Below are positions 7,698 to 14,053 of a stretch of 15,616 bases of DNA, piece after piece (position 1 is the stretch's first letter; the number at the start of each line of letters is the position of its first letter). The DNA is taken from the NCBI GenBank assembly GCA_035559315.1, contig DATMBJ010000101.1, positions 1 to 15,616 of the forward strand, written 5' to 3'. The notes beneath the pieces are model-generated. The model did no database searches. It was not told the origin of the DNA and saw only the letters and a program-made list of their open reading frames with translations. The position numbers and the translations under genes are program-made. This DNA is from DATLZM01 sp035559315. GTDB taxonomy: Bacteria > Actinomycetota > UBA4738 > HRBIN12.

Positions 7698-7838
7698 CTA
7701 GGGCGTCCGCGAACTACCCGGCGATCTCGCCCCTCCCTGGGCGAACCGTCCCCTGGTCTTCCGGATGGTGGTTTCGGTCAACTGCACGTCGTCGCTGTCC
7801 AGGTTCCCGAAAGGCCTGTGCTCAGTTCTCTTTCGCAC
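7698..7838 (-). CDS. Possible small ORF of 46 residues upstream of rny
   Basis: A GTG at 7838-7836 preceded by GGGAGG nine bases upstream opens a 46-residue frame ending TAG 7698-7700. The product begins VRKRTEHRPFGNLDSDDVQL and ends with RTP. The first 30 residues have a balanced composition (Asp, Glu, Asn, Thr, Lys), unlike the Arg/Pro/Ala-rich shadow frames elsewhere. I recognise no family. It may be a leader peptide or small protein co-transcribed with rny. Equally it may be chance in a lower-G+C regulatory stretch, since the candidate promoter at 7839-7867 would start transcription just inside it. Confidence 0.25.
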   Translation of the reverse strand: MRKRTEHRPFGNLDSDDVQLTETTIRKTRGRFAQGGARSPGSSRTP

Positions 7839-7867
7839 AATGTACGGCCTCCCGGGGGAAAGGGCAA
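7839..7867 (-). promoter_or_regulatory. Candidate sigma-70-type promoter for the rny operon
   Basis: On the minus strand TTGCCC (7867-7862) and TACATT (7844-7839) are separated by exactly 17 bp. Each matches four of six consensus bases. It lies in the only A+T-richer part of the gap and would give a leader of about 215 nt containing the nested hairpin. Confidence 0.4.
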
Positions 7868-7970
7868 GGAGCGGCTCCGGCCGGGTGGGCGCCCCGGGGC
7901 GGGCTGTCGCGGAACGCCACCCGTCGGGCCGCCGCACCGTGGGCGCGGCCGGGCGCGGACCGACGGCCGC

Positions 7971-8528
7971 TCAGGGGTCCGGCGCCTCGTCCGGCGCCAG
8001 GCCCAGCGCGATCCTCGCCGCCCGCAGCGCCACGGCCGGGTCGTAGCCCCGCCGGGAGAGGAGCGAGACCAGGCGCCGGAAGGCCGCCTCCGGGCCCAGG
8101 GCGGCCAGCCGGGGCGCCCGGCGGCGCGCGAGCTCCACCGCCCGCGTTTCGTCGCCCTCGGCGTAGGCCCCCACGACCTCCTCGATCACCGCGCGGGGGA
8201 CCCCCTTGGCGGCGAGGGCCCGCCCGACCGCCCGGGACCCGGCGAGCCGCTCCCCGACCTCGCGCTCGGCGAACCCCCGCGCGAAGCGGGCGTCGTCGAG
8301 CAGCCCGACCCGCTCGAGCCGGTCCAGCTCCTCCTCGACCTCGGCGGCGCCGTACCCCGCCCGGAGCAGCCGGTCGCGGAGCTCCCCCCTGGTACGGGCC
8401 CTGACGGCGAGGAGCCGCAGGGCGCGCTCGTGGCAGGTCCCGGCGGGCGCGCCACCCGGGGCCGTGGCCCGCGCGCCGCCCGGGACCCGGGTCGGCGCGC
8501 CGCCCCCGCTGGTCCGCCCGGCGCCCAC
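7971..8528 (-). CDS. recX: Regulatory protein RecX
   Basis: RecX binds RecA filaments and limits their extension and activity. From GTG 8528 the protein has 185 residues. The conserved part starts at about 32 with CHERALRLLAVRARTRGEL, continues with LLDDARFARGFAE (76-88) and ends with the RRGYDPAVALRA block (159-170), i.e. the three tandem three-helix repeats of the family. Residues 1-31 are a Gly/Ala/Pro/Arg-rich low-complexity leader coded by repeat-like DNA. The GTG lies two bases after the recA stop with no clear Shine-Dalgarno, pointing to coupling with recA. The reading frame stays open upstream into the recA gene, but that part is a shadow. No ATG, GTG or TTG was found between 8528 and the conserved domain. 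Confidence 0.9.
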   Translation of the reverse strand: MGAGRTSGGGAPTRVPGGARATAPGGAPAGTCHERALRLLAVRARTRGELRDRLLRAGYGAAEVEEELDRLERVGLLDDARFARGFAEREVGERLAGSRAVGRALAAKGVPRAVIEEVVGAYAEGDETRAVELARRRAPRLAALGPEAAFRRLVSLLSRRGYDPAVALRAARIALGLAPDEAPDP

Positions 8529-8530
8529 GC

Positions 8531-10684
8531 TCAGGACGCGGACGCGGGCTGGGAGGCCCGTCCCTTGGCGGGCGGGCCCTCGTCCACGACCACCGGCGCG
8601 TCGTCGGCCGGCCCGAACGAGGCCACCCCCACCGCCTCCCGGACCCGCCGCTCGATCTCCTCGGCCACCTCGGGGTGCTCGACCAGGAACTGGCGGGCGT
8701 TCTCCCGGCCCTGGCCGAGCTGCTCGCCCTCGTAGGTGAACCACGCCCCGCTCTTCTTCACGATCTCGAGGTCCACCCCCACGTCGAGGAGCGAGCCCTC
8801 CTTGGAGATGCCCTTGCCGTAGATGATGTCGAACTCGCACTGGCGGAACGGCGGCGCGACCTTGTTCTTCACGACCTTCACCCGGACCCGCGAGCCGATC
8901 ACCTCGGTCCCATCCTTCAGGTTCTCGACCTTCCGGACGTCCAGCCGGACCGAGGAGTAGAACTTGAGCGCCCGCCCCCCGGGGGTCGTCTCCGGCGAGT
9001 TGTGCACCACCACCCCGTCCGCCAGGTAGTTGTGCGAGCCCTCGACCTGGATGTCGAAGCGGTGCGTCCGCGAACACTCCGCCTTGGGCCGGATCTCCAG
9101 GATCGGCACCGGGATCAGCTCGTAGCGCTCTGGGCCGAAGATGGGCTCCACCGAGAACCTCCCCCGATACCGCGGCAGGAGCTTGTACTCCATCGATGGA
9201 TGCACGAAGGGCGCGATCAACGCGTGCAGCTTCGCCGTCTCGTCCTTCGGGAATACGAGCCGAGCCTTTCCTTCGCGGGTCGTCAGCCTCGGGACGATCC
9301 CCCAGGTGTCGGCGAGGTACCGGACGAGGCGCTCGCGGCTCGTGGGCTCGATGGCCTCGACGACGATCTCCGCCCTGCCGCTCCCATCGCGGGTCCGCTC
9401 CTGGAGCCCCTTCGCCCGCACGGAGAACGAGGCGTCGTCCATGTACCAGATCGCGAGCGACAGCGGCGTGAGTCGCTTGAGGTAGTCCTCGCTGAGGACC
9501 TTCTTCCCGCCGATGTACACGGCCTCTCGGAGCTCGCTCAGCTCGGGAAGGGGCGTGAAGTCATAGAACACCGCCCCGCTCGCGTTCGTAGACCTGCATG
9601 ACGGGATGTTCGCCAGGAGCGAAGCCTTCCAATCGGCGTACTCCGCCTGGCGAGGACCATGTCCGAATCGGAAGCGCGCAGCCAGCCCGTTCTGGTTCGG
9701 CGAGAGCGATGCATCTCCCATCAGACCGCCGAGGATCACTTCCCACTGGAAGTCAGAGAGACGGTGGACGACTGCGTGCAAGACCCGGTCCCCGACCTTG
9801 AGAGCTCCTGCTTCCCGCCAGCCGCCGGGCGTCCGGATCTTGTGGTTCGGCGTGCAGGCGAACTGAGATCTCCCCGCGGGTCCGGGGCGGGCGACCGTGA
9901 ACTGAAGGAACCCTTCGGTGGGCCCATTATCGAACCAACCCACAACCTTCTTGGGCACCACGCGGCCCGCCTTAGGGTCGTAAGAGAGTACCTCGACCGG
10001 AAGCCGCTGATGCACGATCTTTCCGATCCGCTCCTGCGAGCCGTCCGCGAGGGTGACGAGGGTGTCCCATGAGAAACACCCGAACATCACACCGATCTTC
10101 TCCCGGAGCTGGTTGATGAAGATCGCCGTGGTCTCGAACCGCGAGAGCGAGCCCGCGAGCTTCCGCATCGCCTGGGACATCAGCCGGGCCTGGAGGCCGA
10201 CGTGGGAGTCGCCCATCTCCCCCTCGATCTCGGCCCGCGGGACGAGGGCCGCCACCGAGTCGACGACCACGAGGTCGAGGGCCCCGGAGCGGACCAGGAG
10301 GTCGGCGATCTCGAGGGCCTGCTCGCCGGAGTCGGGCTGGGAGACGAGCAGCTCGTCGATGTTCACGCCCAGGGCCCGGGCGTAGGTGGGGTCGAGCGCG
10401 TGCTCGGCGTCGATGAAGGCCGCGATGCCCCCGCGCCTCTGGGCCTCGGCGATGATGTGGAGACAGACCGTGGTCTTCCCCGAGCCCTCCGGCCCGAACA
10501 CTTCGACGATCCGCCCCCGCGGGATCCCGCCCACGCCCAGCGCCAGGTCGAGCGCGAGCGAGCCGGTGGGGATCACCGACACGCCCTGCCCGGCGGGGTG
10601 CTCCCCGAGGCGCATCACGGCGCCCTTCCCGTACTGCTTCTCGATCTGCGAGAGCGCCACCTCGAGCATCTTGTCCCGGTCCAT
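8531..10684 (-). CDS. recA: Recombinase RecA precursor, interrupted by an in-frame intein
   Basis: RecA forms filaments on single-stranded DNA, drives strand exchange and triggers LexA self-cleavage. The precursor is 717 residues: RecA 1-202, intein 203-562, RecA 563-717. After splicing RecA would be 357 residues, a normal length. The N part has MDRDKMLEVALSQIEKQYGK, the Walker A GPEGSGKTT (64-72), DAEHALDP (92-99) and the Walker B-type LVVVDSVAALVPRAEIEG (138-154). The C part has SPETTPGGRALKFYSSVRLDV and a normal acidic end. The junction GVMFG/SPETT lies in the L2 DNA-binding loop, so unspliced protein should be inactive. The ATG has GGAGG eight bases upstream. Transcription probably starts near 10826 from the LexA-controlled promoter. 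recX follows with a 2-bp gap. Confidence 0.97.
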   Translation of the reverse strand: MDRDKMLEVALSQIEKQYGKGAVMRLGEHPAGQGVSVIPTGSLALDLALGVGGIPRGRIVEVFGPEGSGKTTVCLHIIAEAQRRGGIAAFIDAEHALDPTYARALGVNIDELLVSQPDSGEQALEIADLLVRSGALDLVVVDSVAALVPRAEIEGEMGDSHVGLQARLMSQAMRKLAGSLSRFETTAIFINQLREKIGVMFGCFSWDTLVTLADGSQERIGKIVHQRLPVEVLSYDPKAGRVVPKKVVGWFDNGPTEGFLQFTVARPGPAGRSQFACTPNHKIRTPGGWREAGALKVGDRVLHAVVHRLSDFQWEVILGGLMGDASLSPNQNGLAARFRFGHGPRQAEYADWKASLLANIPSCRSTNASGAVFYDFTPLPELSELREAVYIGGKKVLSEDYLKRLTPLSLAIWYMDDASFSVRAKGLQERTRDGSGRAEIVVEAIEPTSRERLVRYLADTWGIVPRLTTREGKARLVFPKDETAKLHALIAPFVHPSMEYKLLPRYRGRFSVEPIFGPERYELIPVPILEIRPKAECSRTHRFDIQVEGSHNYLADGVVVHNSPETTPGGRALKFYSSVRLDVRKVENLKDGTEVIGSRVRVKVVKNKVAPPFRQCEFDIIYGKGISKEGSLLDVGVDLEIVKKSGAWFTYEGEQLGQGRENARQFLVEHPEVAEEIERRVREAVGVASFGPADDAPVVVDEGPPAKGRASQPASAS
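8999..10078 (-). mobile_element. RecA intein with LAGLIDADG homing endonuclease domain
   Basis: A 360-residue self-splicing insert replaces nothing and keeps the frame. It starts with Cys1 (CFSWDTLVTLADG, block A), has the splicing-block B FACTPNHKIRT (T76, H79), and ends FDIQVEGSHNYLADGVVVHN (blocks F and G) with His359-Asn360 followed by Ser+1 of RecA. All nucleophiles for class 1 protein splicing are present. The central region has two LAGLIDADG-type helices, ILGGLMGDASLS (about 115-126, acid D122) and LSLAIWYMDDASFS (about 206-219, acid D214). The endonuclease is therefore probably intact. The insertion point corresponds to that of the Mycobacterium leprae RecA intein as I recall it, and differs from that of M. 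tuberculosis. A sampled 60-base line (9421-9480) has 38 G/C against 45 in flanking recA, consistent with acquisition by homing. Confidence 0.95.
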
Positions 10685-10775
10685 CGGCCACGCCTCCGTT
10701 CCTGCCCCGTGCGCCCGGGCCTCCGCGGCCCACGGACGTCCCGGCCAGGCACCCTACCCCCTGGGTCCGACACGG

Positions 10776-10818
10776 ATCACATCCCTGTCATCCCCCGGAA
10801 TCACACCACTGTCATGCC
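10776..10818 (-). repeat. Two tandem 24-bp repeats in the recA 5' leader
   Basis: Plus-strand ATCACATCCCTGTCATCCC (10776-10794) and ATCACACCACTGTCATGCC (10800-10818) match at 16 of 19 positions with a 24-bp period. They lie between the recA promoter and the recA start, inside the predicted leader RNA. Between them and the start codon is also a possible stem GGGCC (10717-10721) / GGCCC (10727-10731). The function is unknown. Confidence 0.5.
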
Positions 10819-10832
10819 TCGGCCGCAACCCA

Positions 10833-10861
10833 ACCGTAAGCGAACAGGTGTTCGAAGTCAA
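10833..10861 (-). promoter_or_regulatory. recA promoter (-35 TTGACT, 17-bp spacer, -10 TACGGT)
   Basis: On the minus strand TTGACT (10861-10856) is five of six to the -35 consensus, and TACGGT (10838-10833) has the key T-A---T of the -10 box. The spacer is exactly 17 bp. It begins 12 bp after the thpR stop. Predicted transcription start is near 10826, giving a leader of about 140 nt. Confidence 0.75.
10841..10854. promoter_or_regulatory. LexA-binding SOS box of recA
   Basis: CGAACAGGTGTTCG is a perfect inverted repeat CGAAC-N4-GTTCG, the Gram-positive (DinR/LexA) SOS box. With flanks on the minus strand it reads TTCGAACACCTGTTCGC. It lies wholly within the spacer of the recA promoter, where bound LexA would block RNA polymerase. 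It is the sequence basis for calling recA-recX damage-inducible here. Confidence 0.88.
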
Positions 10862-10873
10862 CGAGCTCCGCCC

Positions 10874-11458
10874 TCAACCCCGCAGCGGGAACGCCCGGAG
10901 CGGCTCGTAGCGGGGAGCCGGCCGCTGGAGGTGGCTCCGGTACAGCACCAGGGCCCGGACCTGGAACGGCTCGCTCCGAAGCTCGGTCCGCGCGAACCCC
11001 TCGGGGAGCGCGACCGGAGGGTCGGACCTGGCCACCGTGAGGTGCGCCGTGAACCCCCGCCGCTCCGGCGGGAACTCCTCCTCGAGGGCGGCGTCCAGGC
11101 CCCGCGACAGCGACCGCAGCCCGCCCTCGGGGTCGTCCAGGCCGACCCAGAGCACCCGGGCCCGCCGGGCCGAGGGGAACGCCCCCACGCCCGACGCCCG
11201 GATCCGGAACGGCCGGTGCTCCGCGGCCACCGCCTCGATCCGCTCCTCGACCCAGGGCAGCAGCCGGGGCCACGTCCGGCCGAGGAATTTCACCGTCACG
11301 TGCCAGTTCTCGGGCGGAACCCACCGCGCGGCGGGGAACGCCTCGCGCCACGGGGCGAGGGCCCGGTCCACGAGCTCCCGGACGGCCTCGGGCACGTCCA
11401 CCGCCACGAACAACCGGAGCGCGCGCGCCTCCGGCCGGGAGGCCCGGTCGCGGGCCAC
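10874..11458 (-). CDS. thpR: RNA 2',3'-cyclic phosphodiesterase (2'-5' RNA ligase family)
   Basis: A member of the 2H phosphoesterase family (LigT/ThpR), which opens 2',3'-cyclic phosphate ends of RNA and can join 2'-5' linked tRNA halves in vitro. From GTG 11458 it has 194 residues. The two catalytic HxT motifs are H53-V-T55 (NWHVTVKFLG) and H139-L-T141 (FTAHLTVAR), placed symmetrically as the family requires, and the core starts with LRLFVAVDVPE. The start is uncertain: GTG 11458 adds 15 residues before LRLFVAVD, whereas a TTG within the core (third residue of LRLF) would be very short. No clear Shine-Dalgarno is seen. It follows cinA after 47 bp and ends just before the recA promoter. The physiological substrate is unknown. 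Confidence 0.9.
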   Translation of the reverse strand: MARDRASRPEARALRLFVAVDVPEAVRELVDRALAPWREAFPAARWVPPENWHVTVKFLGRTWPRLLPWVEERIEAVAAEHRPFRIRASGVGAFPSARRARVLWVGLDDPEGGLRSLSRGLDAALEEEFPPERRGFTAHLTVARSDPPVALPEGFARTELRSEPFQVRALVLYRSHLQRPAPRYEPLRAFPLRG

Positions 11459-11505
11459 GGGGTCAGCCGGCCCCCCGGGCGCGCGCCGTCGCGCCCCTCG
11501 CCACC

Positions 11506-12765
11506 TCAGGTCCCGAGATCGCTCGGGGGGAGCGGCCGGCCCTCCAGGTGTCGGCGGACCAGGTCGAGGGCCGCCTGCTCCGCCCACCGGCGCACCTGCG
11601 CCCGGTCCCCTGGGGCGCGGAAGCCGCGGGCGTGCGAGACGTCCTGCCCCGCGAGGGCCACCCACACCGTCCCCGGCTGGGCCCCGGCGTGCGGCTCGGG
11701 GCCGGCCGCCCCGGTGAGCCCGACCCCGAGGTCGGCCCCGAACAGCCGCCGGGCGCCCGCGGCCATCTCCAGCGCGCAGGGCCCGCTCACCGGCCCGTGG
11801 GCCTCGAGCGTCCCCGGCGAGACCCCGAGCACCTCGCGCTTCGCCTCGGCCGTGTAGCAGACCGCGGAACCCCGGAAGTAGTCCGAGGCCCCCGGGACCG
11901 AGGTGATCCGGGCCCCGAGCCCCCCGCCGGTCAGGGACTCGGCGCAGGCGAGGGTCCGCCCGACCCCCCGCAGCAGGCGGCCCACCGCCTCCTCGAGGGT
12001 CTCGTCGGCCGCGGAGAACACGACGTCGCCCAGGCGCCTCCGCGCCTCGGCGGCGACCGGCTCGATCAGGCGCTCCGCCTCCTCCCGCGTCGCCGCCTTC
12101 GCCGTGATCCGGACCTTCACCTCCCCCGCCGACGCGAGGAACGCCACGGTCGGGTTCTCCCTGCCCTGGAACAGGTCGTCGAGGATCTCCGCCACCCGCG
12201 ACTCCCCGATGCCGGTGCAGCGGAGCACCCGCGAGACGATCGTCGCGCCGGAGCGCGCGGCGAGCTCGGGCAGGACCGTCCCCTCCATCATCTCCCGCAT
12301 CTCCGCGGGCACCCCGGGGAGCGCGTAGACCACGACGCCCCCGGCCTCCGCCACGATCCCGGGGGCCGTCCCGCGCTCGGGCACGATGTAGCGGGCCCCC
12401 GCCGGGACCAGCGCCTGCAGGAGGTTCGAGGCCGGCATCTCCCGCCCGAGCGCGGCGAACTTCCCCCGGATCAGCTCCTCGAGCTCGGGGCGGCGGACGA
12501 GCTCCACGCCGAGCGCGAGGGCCAGCCCGTCCCGGGTGATGTCGTCCTGCGTCGGGCCGAGCCCTCCGGTCGAGATCACCACCTCCGCCCGGGACATGGC
12601 GAGGCGGTAGGCGTCCGCGATCCGCTCCAGGTTGTCCCCGACGGCCTGGTGGTGGAGCACGTCCACGCCGATCTCGGCCAGGCGCTCGGAGATCCAGCGG
12701 GCGTTCTCGTTCGCGATCTGCCCGAGGAGGAGCTCGGTCCCGATCCCGATGATCTCGGCGCGCAT
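11506..12765 (-). CDS. cinA: CinA: competence/damage-inducible protein, nicotinamide-nucleotide amidohydrolase
   Basis: The protein has 419 residues in two domains. The N-terminal MoCF/COG1058 domain (1-170) has IGIGTELLLGQIANENA and STGGLGPTQDDITRDGL (65-81) and is linked in the family to ADP-ribose pyrophosphatase activity. The C-terminal PncC domain (about 255-410) removes the amide from NMN in pyridine nucleotide salvage. It has AESLTGGGLGARITSVPGAS with the nucleophile S277, then CYTAEAKR with Y304 and K309, and TGAAGPEP (351-358). All key residues are present. The ATG shares one base with the rodZ stop (TGATG). Position between rodZ and recA is typical, although in many Gram-positives pgsA precedes cinA and is missing here. 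The frame stays open far upstream but that extension is a shadow of rodZ and ppa. Confidence 0.96.
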   Translation of the reverse strand: MRAEIIGIGTELLLGQIANENARWISERLAEIGVDVLHHQAVGDNLERIADAYRLAMSRAEVVISTGGLGPTQDDITRDGLALALGVELVRRPELEELIRGKFAALGREMPASNLLQALVPAGARYIVPERGTAPGIVAEAGGVVVYALPGVPAEMREMMEGTVLPELAARSGATIVSRVLRCTGIGESRVAEILDDLFQGRENPTVAFLASAGEVKVRITAKAATREEAERLIEPVAAEARRRLGDVVFSAADETLEEAVGRLLRGVGRTLACAESLTGGGLGARITSVPGASDYFRGSAVCYTAEAKREVLGVSPGTLEAHGPVSGPCALEMAAGARRLFGADLGVGLTGAAGPEPHAGAQPGTVWVALAGQDVSHARGFRAPGDRAQVRRWAEQAALDLVRRHLEGRPLPPSDLGT

Positions 12766-13496
12766 CAGGCGCCGGCCGGGTCCGGGGGCGGCGGGGTGGC
12801 CGTCCCCTCCGGCTCGTAGCTGAACGTCCGGTGCCAGGGGCGCCCATCGCGCCCCGGGATGCCCAGGTCCCTGCCCGCGACCGTGAGCTCCACGGCGCCC
12901 CCGTCGGCGACCGAGAGGCGGAGCGTCAGTTCGGCCTCGAAGCTCCGGGCCTCGCCGGGGTGGAGCACGAACGTCTCGGGCGGGGCCGCGTCCGCCGCCA
13001 CCGTCACCTCCACGTCGCGGCGGGCGGTGAGGGCCACCACGATCCTCCGGTCCGGCGCGGCCCGGACCGCCGGCTCGCTCGGCATCACCGCCGGCTCCGG
13101 GGCCGAGTTCGACCTGGACAGGAACCCGAGGGCGGCCGCCGCGCCGAGCACCGCGAGCACGGCGAGCGCCGCGAACACGTGGTCGCGCCGGCGCGCGCCC
13201 ACCCGCACCACCTCCTCGACCTGGGCGGGCGGGGGCGGGGGCGGGACCTCCCGCTCCAGGGCGGTGGCGTAGGCGTCGACGACCTTCTCGGGGTCCAGGC
13301 CGAGGTAGGAGGAGTACGAGCGGAGCGTGCCCCGCACGTAGACCTCGCCCGGGAGGTCCTCGAACCGCTCCCGCTCCAGGGCCTCCAGGAGCTCGGCGCG
13401 GATCCGCGTATCGCGGCTGGCCTCGTGGAGCGTGAGCCCCCGCAGGAGCCTGGCCTTGCGCAGCGCGGAGCCCACGCCGATCAGCGTCCCCTGCAC
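12765..13496 (-). CDS. rodZ: RodZ-like helix-turn-helix membrane protein
   Basis: RodZ-type proteins link the MreB cytoskeleton to the cell-wall machinery and also bind nucleic acid in some species. The 243-residue product has an N-terminal HTH_25 domain (about 8-80, with LRKARLLRGLTLHEASRDT and VYVRGTLRSYSSYLGLDPE). A proline run (85-90), a basic ARRR, one membrane helix (about 106-125) and an outer DUF4115-like beta domain (about 150-228) follow, then a Pro-rich end. This puts HTH inside and DUF4115 outside. The start is GTG 13496 with GAGGGGGG ending three bases upstream. A later in-frame GTG would remove seven residues. It is the first gene of rodZ-cinA-thpR and diverges from ppa. Confidence 0.88.
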   Translation of the reverse strand: MQGTLIGVGSALRKARLLRGLTLHEASRDTRIRAELLEALERERFEDLPGEVYVRGTLRSYSSYLGLDPEKVVDAYATALEREVPPPPPPAQVEEVVRVGARRRDHVFAALAVLAVLGAAAALGFLSRSNSAPEPAVMPSEPAVRAAPDRRIVVALTARRDVEVTVAADAAPPETFVLHPGEARSFEAELTLRLSVADGGAVELTVAGRDLGIPGRDGRPWHRTFSYEPEGTATPPPPDPAGA

Positions 13497-13505
13497 GCAC
13501 CCCCC

Positions 13506-13517
13506 TCGGACGTCCGA
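13506..13517. promoter_or_regulatory. Perfect 12-bp palindrome between rodZ and ppa
   Basis: TCGGACGTCCGA is its own reverse complement. It lies about 10 bp in front of the rodZ start codon and 26 bp before the ppa start. It is downstream of the putative rodZ transcription start and roughly at the -35 position for ppa. A dimeric regulator here could affect both genes. No known consensus is claimed. Confidence 0.4.
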
Positions 13518-13530
13518 CCCGGGTCTCGGC

Positions 13531-13537
13531 GATTATA
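13531..13537. promoter_or_regulatory. Shared -10 region of divergent rodZ and ppa
   Basis: The only A+T-rich spot in the 46-bp divergent gap is GATTATA. On the minus strand it reads TATAAT (13537-13532), a perfect -10 box placing the rodZ transcription start near 13525, about 29 nt before its GTG. On the plus strand GATTAT (13531-13536) could be the -10 of ppa, placing the start of its RNA at about 13543, exactly the ppa GTG. I see no good -35 box on either strand. Confidence 0.5.
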
Positions 13538-13542
13538 GGGGC

Positions 13543-14037
13543 GTGGAGGAGGAGGCCGGGACCGTCACCGTGGTGGTGGAGATCCCCAAGGGGTCCCGGA
13601 ACAAGTACGAGATGGACCCCGCGACCGGGCAGATCGTGCTCGAGCGGATGCTGTTCTCCTCGACGGTCTACCCGGCCGACTACGGGTTCATCGAGGGCAC
13701 CCTGGGGGGCGACGGCGACACGCTCGACGCGCTCGTGTTCGTGGGCGAGCCCACGTTCCCCGGCTGCCGGATCCGCGCCCGCCCGGTCGGTCTGTTCCGG
13801 ATGCGCGACGAGAAGGGGCCCGACGAGAAGATCCTCTGCGTGCCGCTCCGGGACCCGATGTGGTCGCAGGTCCGGGACCTCTCCGACCTGAACCCGAACC
13901 TGCTCAACGAGATCGAGCACTTCTTCGCGGTCTACAAGGAGCTGGAGGGCAAGGAGGTCGCCACCGAGGGGTTCGGCGGACGGGAGGAGGCGCTCGCGGT
14001 GATCGGCGAGGCCCGCGAGCGCGCCGCGCACCGGTAG
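13543..14037 (+). CDS. ppa: Inorganic pyrophosphatase (family I)
   Basis: A soluble family I pyrophosphatase that hydrolyses pyrophosphate to phosphate with Mg2+, pulling biosynthetic reactions forward. From GTG 13543 it has 164 residues, a usual length for the bacterial hexameric type. Family landmarks are VVEIPKGSRNKYEMD (11-25), YPADYGFIEGT (43-53), the metal-binding cluster DGDTLD (D57, D59, D62) and the downstream metal/phosphate residues D89, D94 and K96 in RMRDEKGPDEKILCVP. The start is not certain: a Shine-Dalgarno-like AGGGG sits only one base before GTG 13543. GTG codons at 13570, 13573 and 13576 would give shorter N termini, but the GGAGGAGG upstream of them is too far. A leaderless transcript starting at 13543 fits best. 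It is the only complete plus-strand gene and converges on ftsK, leaving 16 bp between stops. Confidence 0.95.
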   Translation: MEEEAGTVTVVVEIPKGSRNKYEMDPATGQIVLERMLFSSTVYPADYGFIEGTLGGDGDTLDALVFVGEPTFPGCRIRARPVGLFRMRDEKGPDEKILCVPLRDPMWSQVRDLSDLNPNLLNEIEHFFAVYKELEGKEVATEGFGGREEALAVIGEARERAAHR

Positions 14038-14053
14038 CGGGCGAGCGGCTCCG

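Larger units (their letters stand above)
7617..7970. other. 354-bp gap between recX and rny: leader and candidate promoter of rny
   Basis: The gap is flanked by two minus-strand genes. Its middle (about 7760-7865) is poorer in G+C than the rest of the window and contains the candidate promoter and small ORF listed separately. The rny-proximal end contains a nested hairpin and the ribosome binding site. The recX-proximal end (7868-7970) is very G+C-rich with short self-complementary runs such as CGCCCCGGGGCG and GGAGCGGCTCC. These could end recX transcripts, but no T-tract follows. I see no tRNA or known riboswitch. Confidence 0.6.

Noticed and set aside
8529..9077. RecX frame open upstream to 9077
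   Set aside because: That part lies antisense-frame within recA and its intein. RecX starts at GTG 8528 right after the recA stop.
9561..9945. Small frames inside the intein on both strands
   Set aside because: They overlap the intein coding frame, which has clear splicing and endonuclease motifs. They show no independent signals.
10874..12847. 657-residue minus-strand frame extending thpR into cinA
   Set aside because: ThpR homology begins near 11411. The rest is a low-complexity shadow of cinA.
11506..14031. 841-residue minus-strand frame extending cinA across rodZ and ppa
   Set aside because: CinA homology begins at ATG 12765. The extension overlaps two genes with clear families in other frames.
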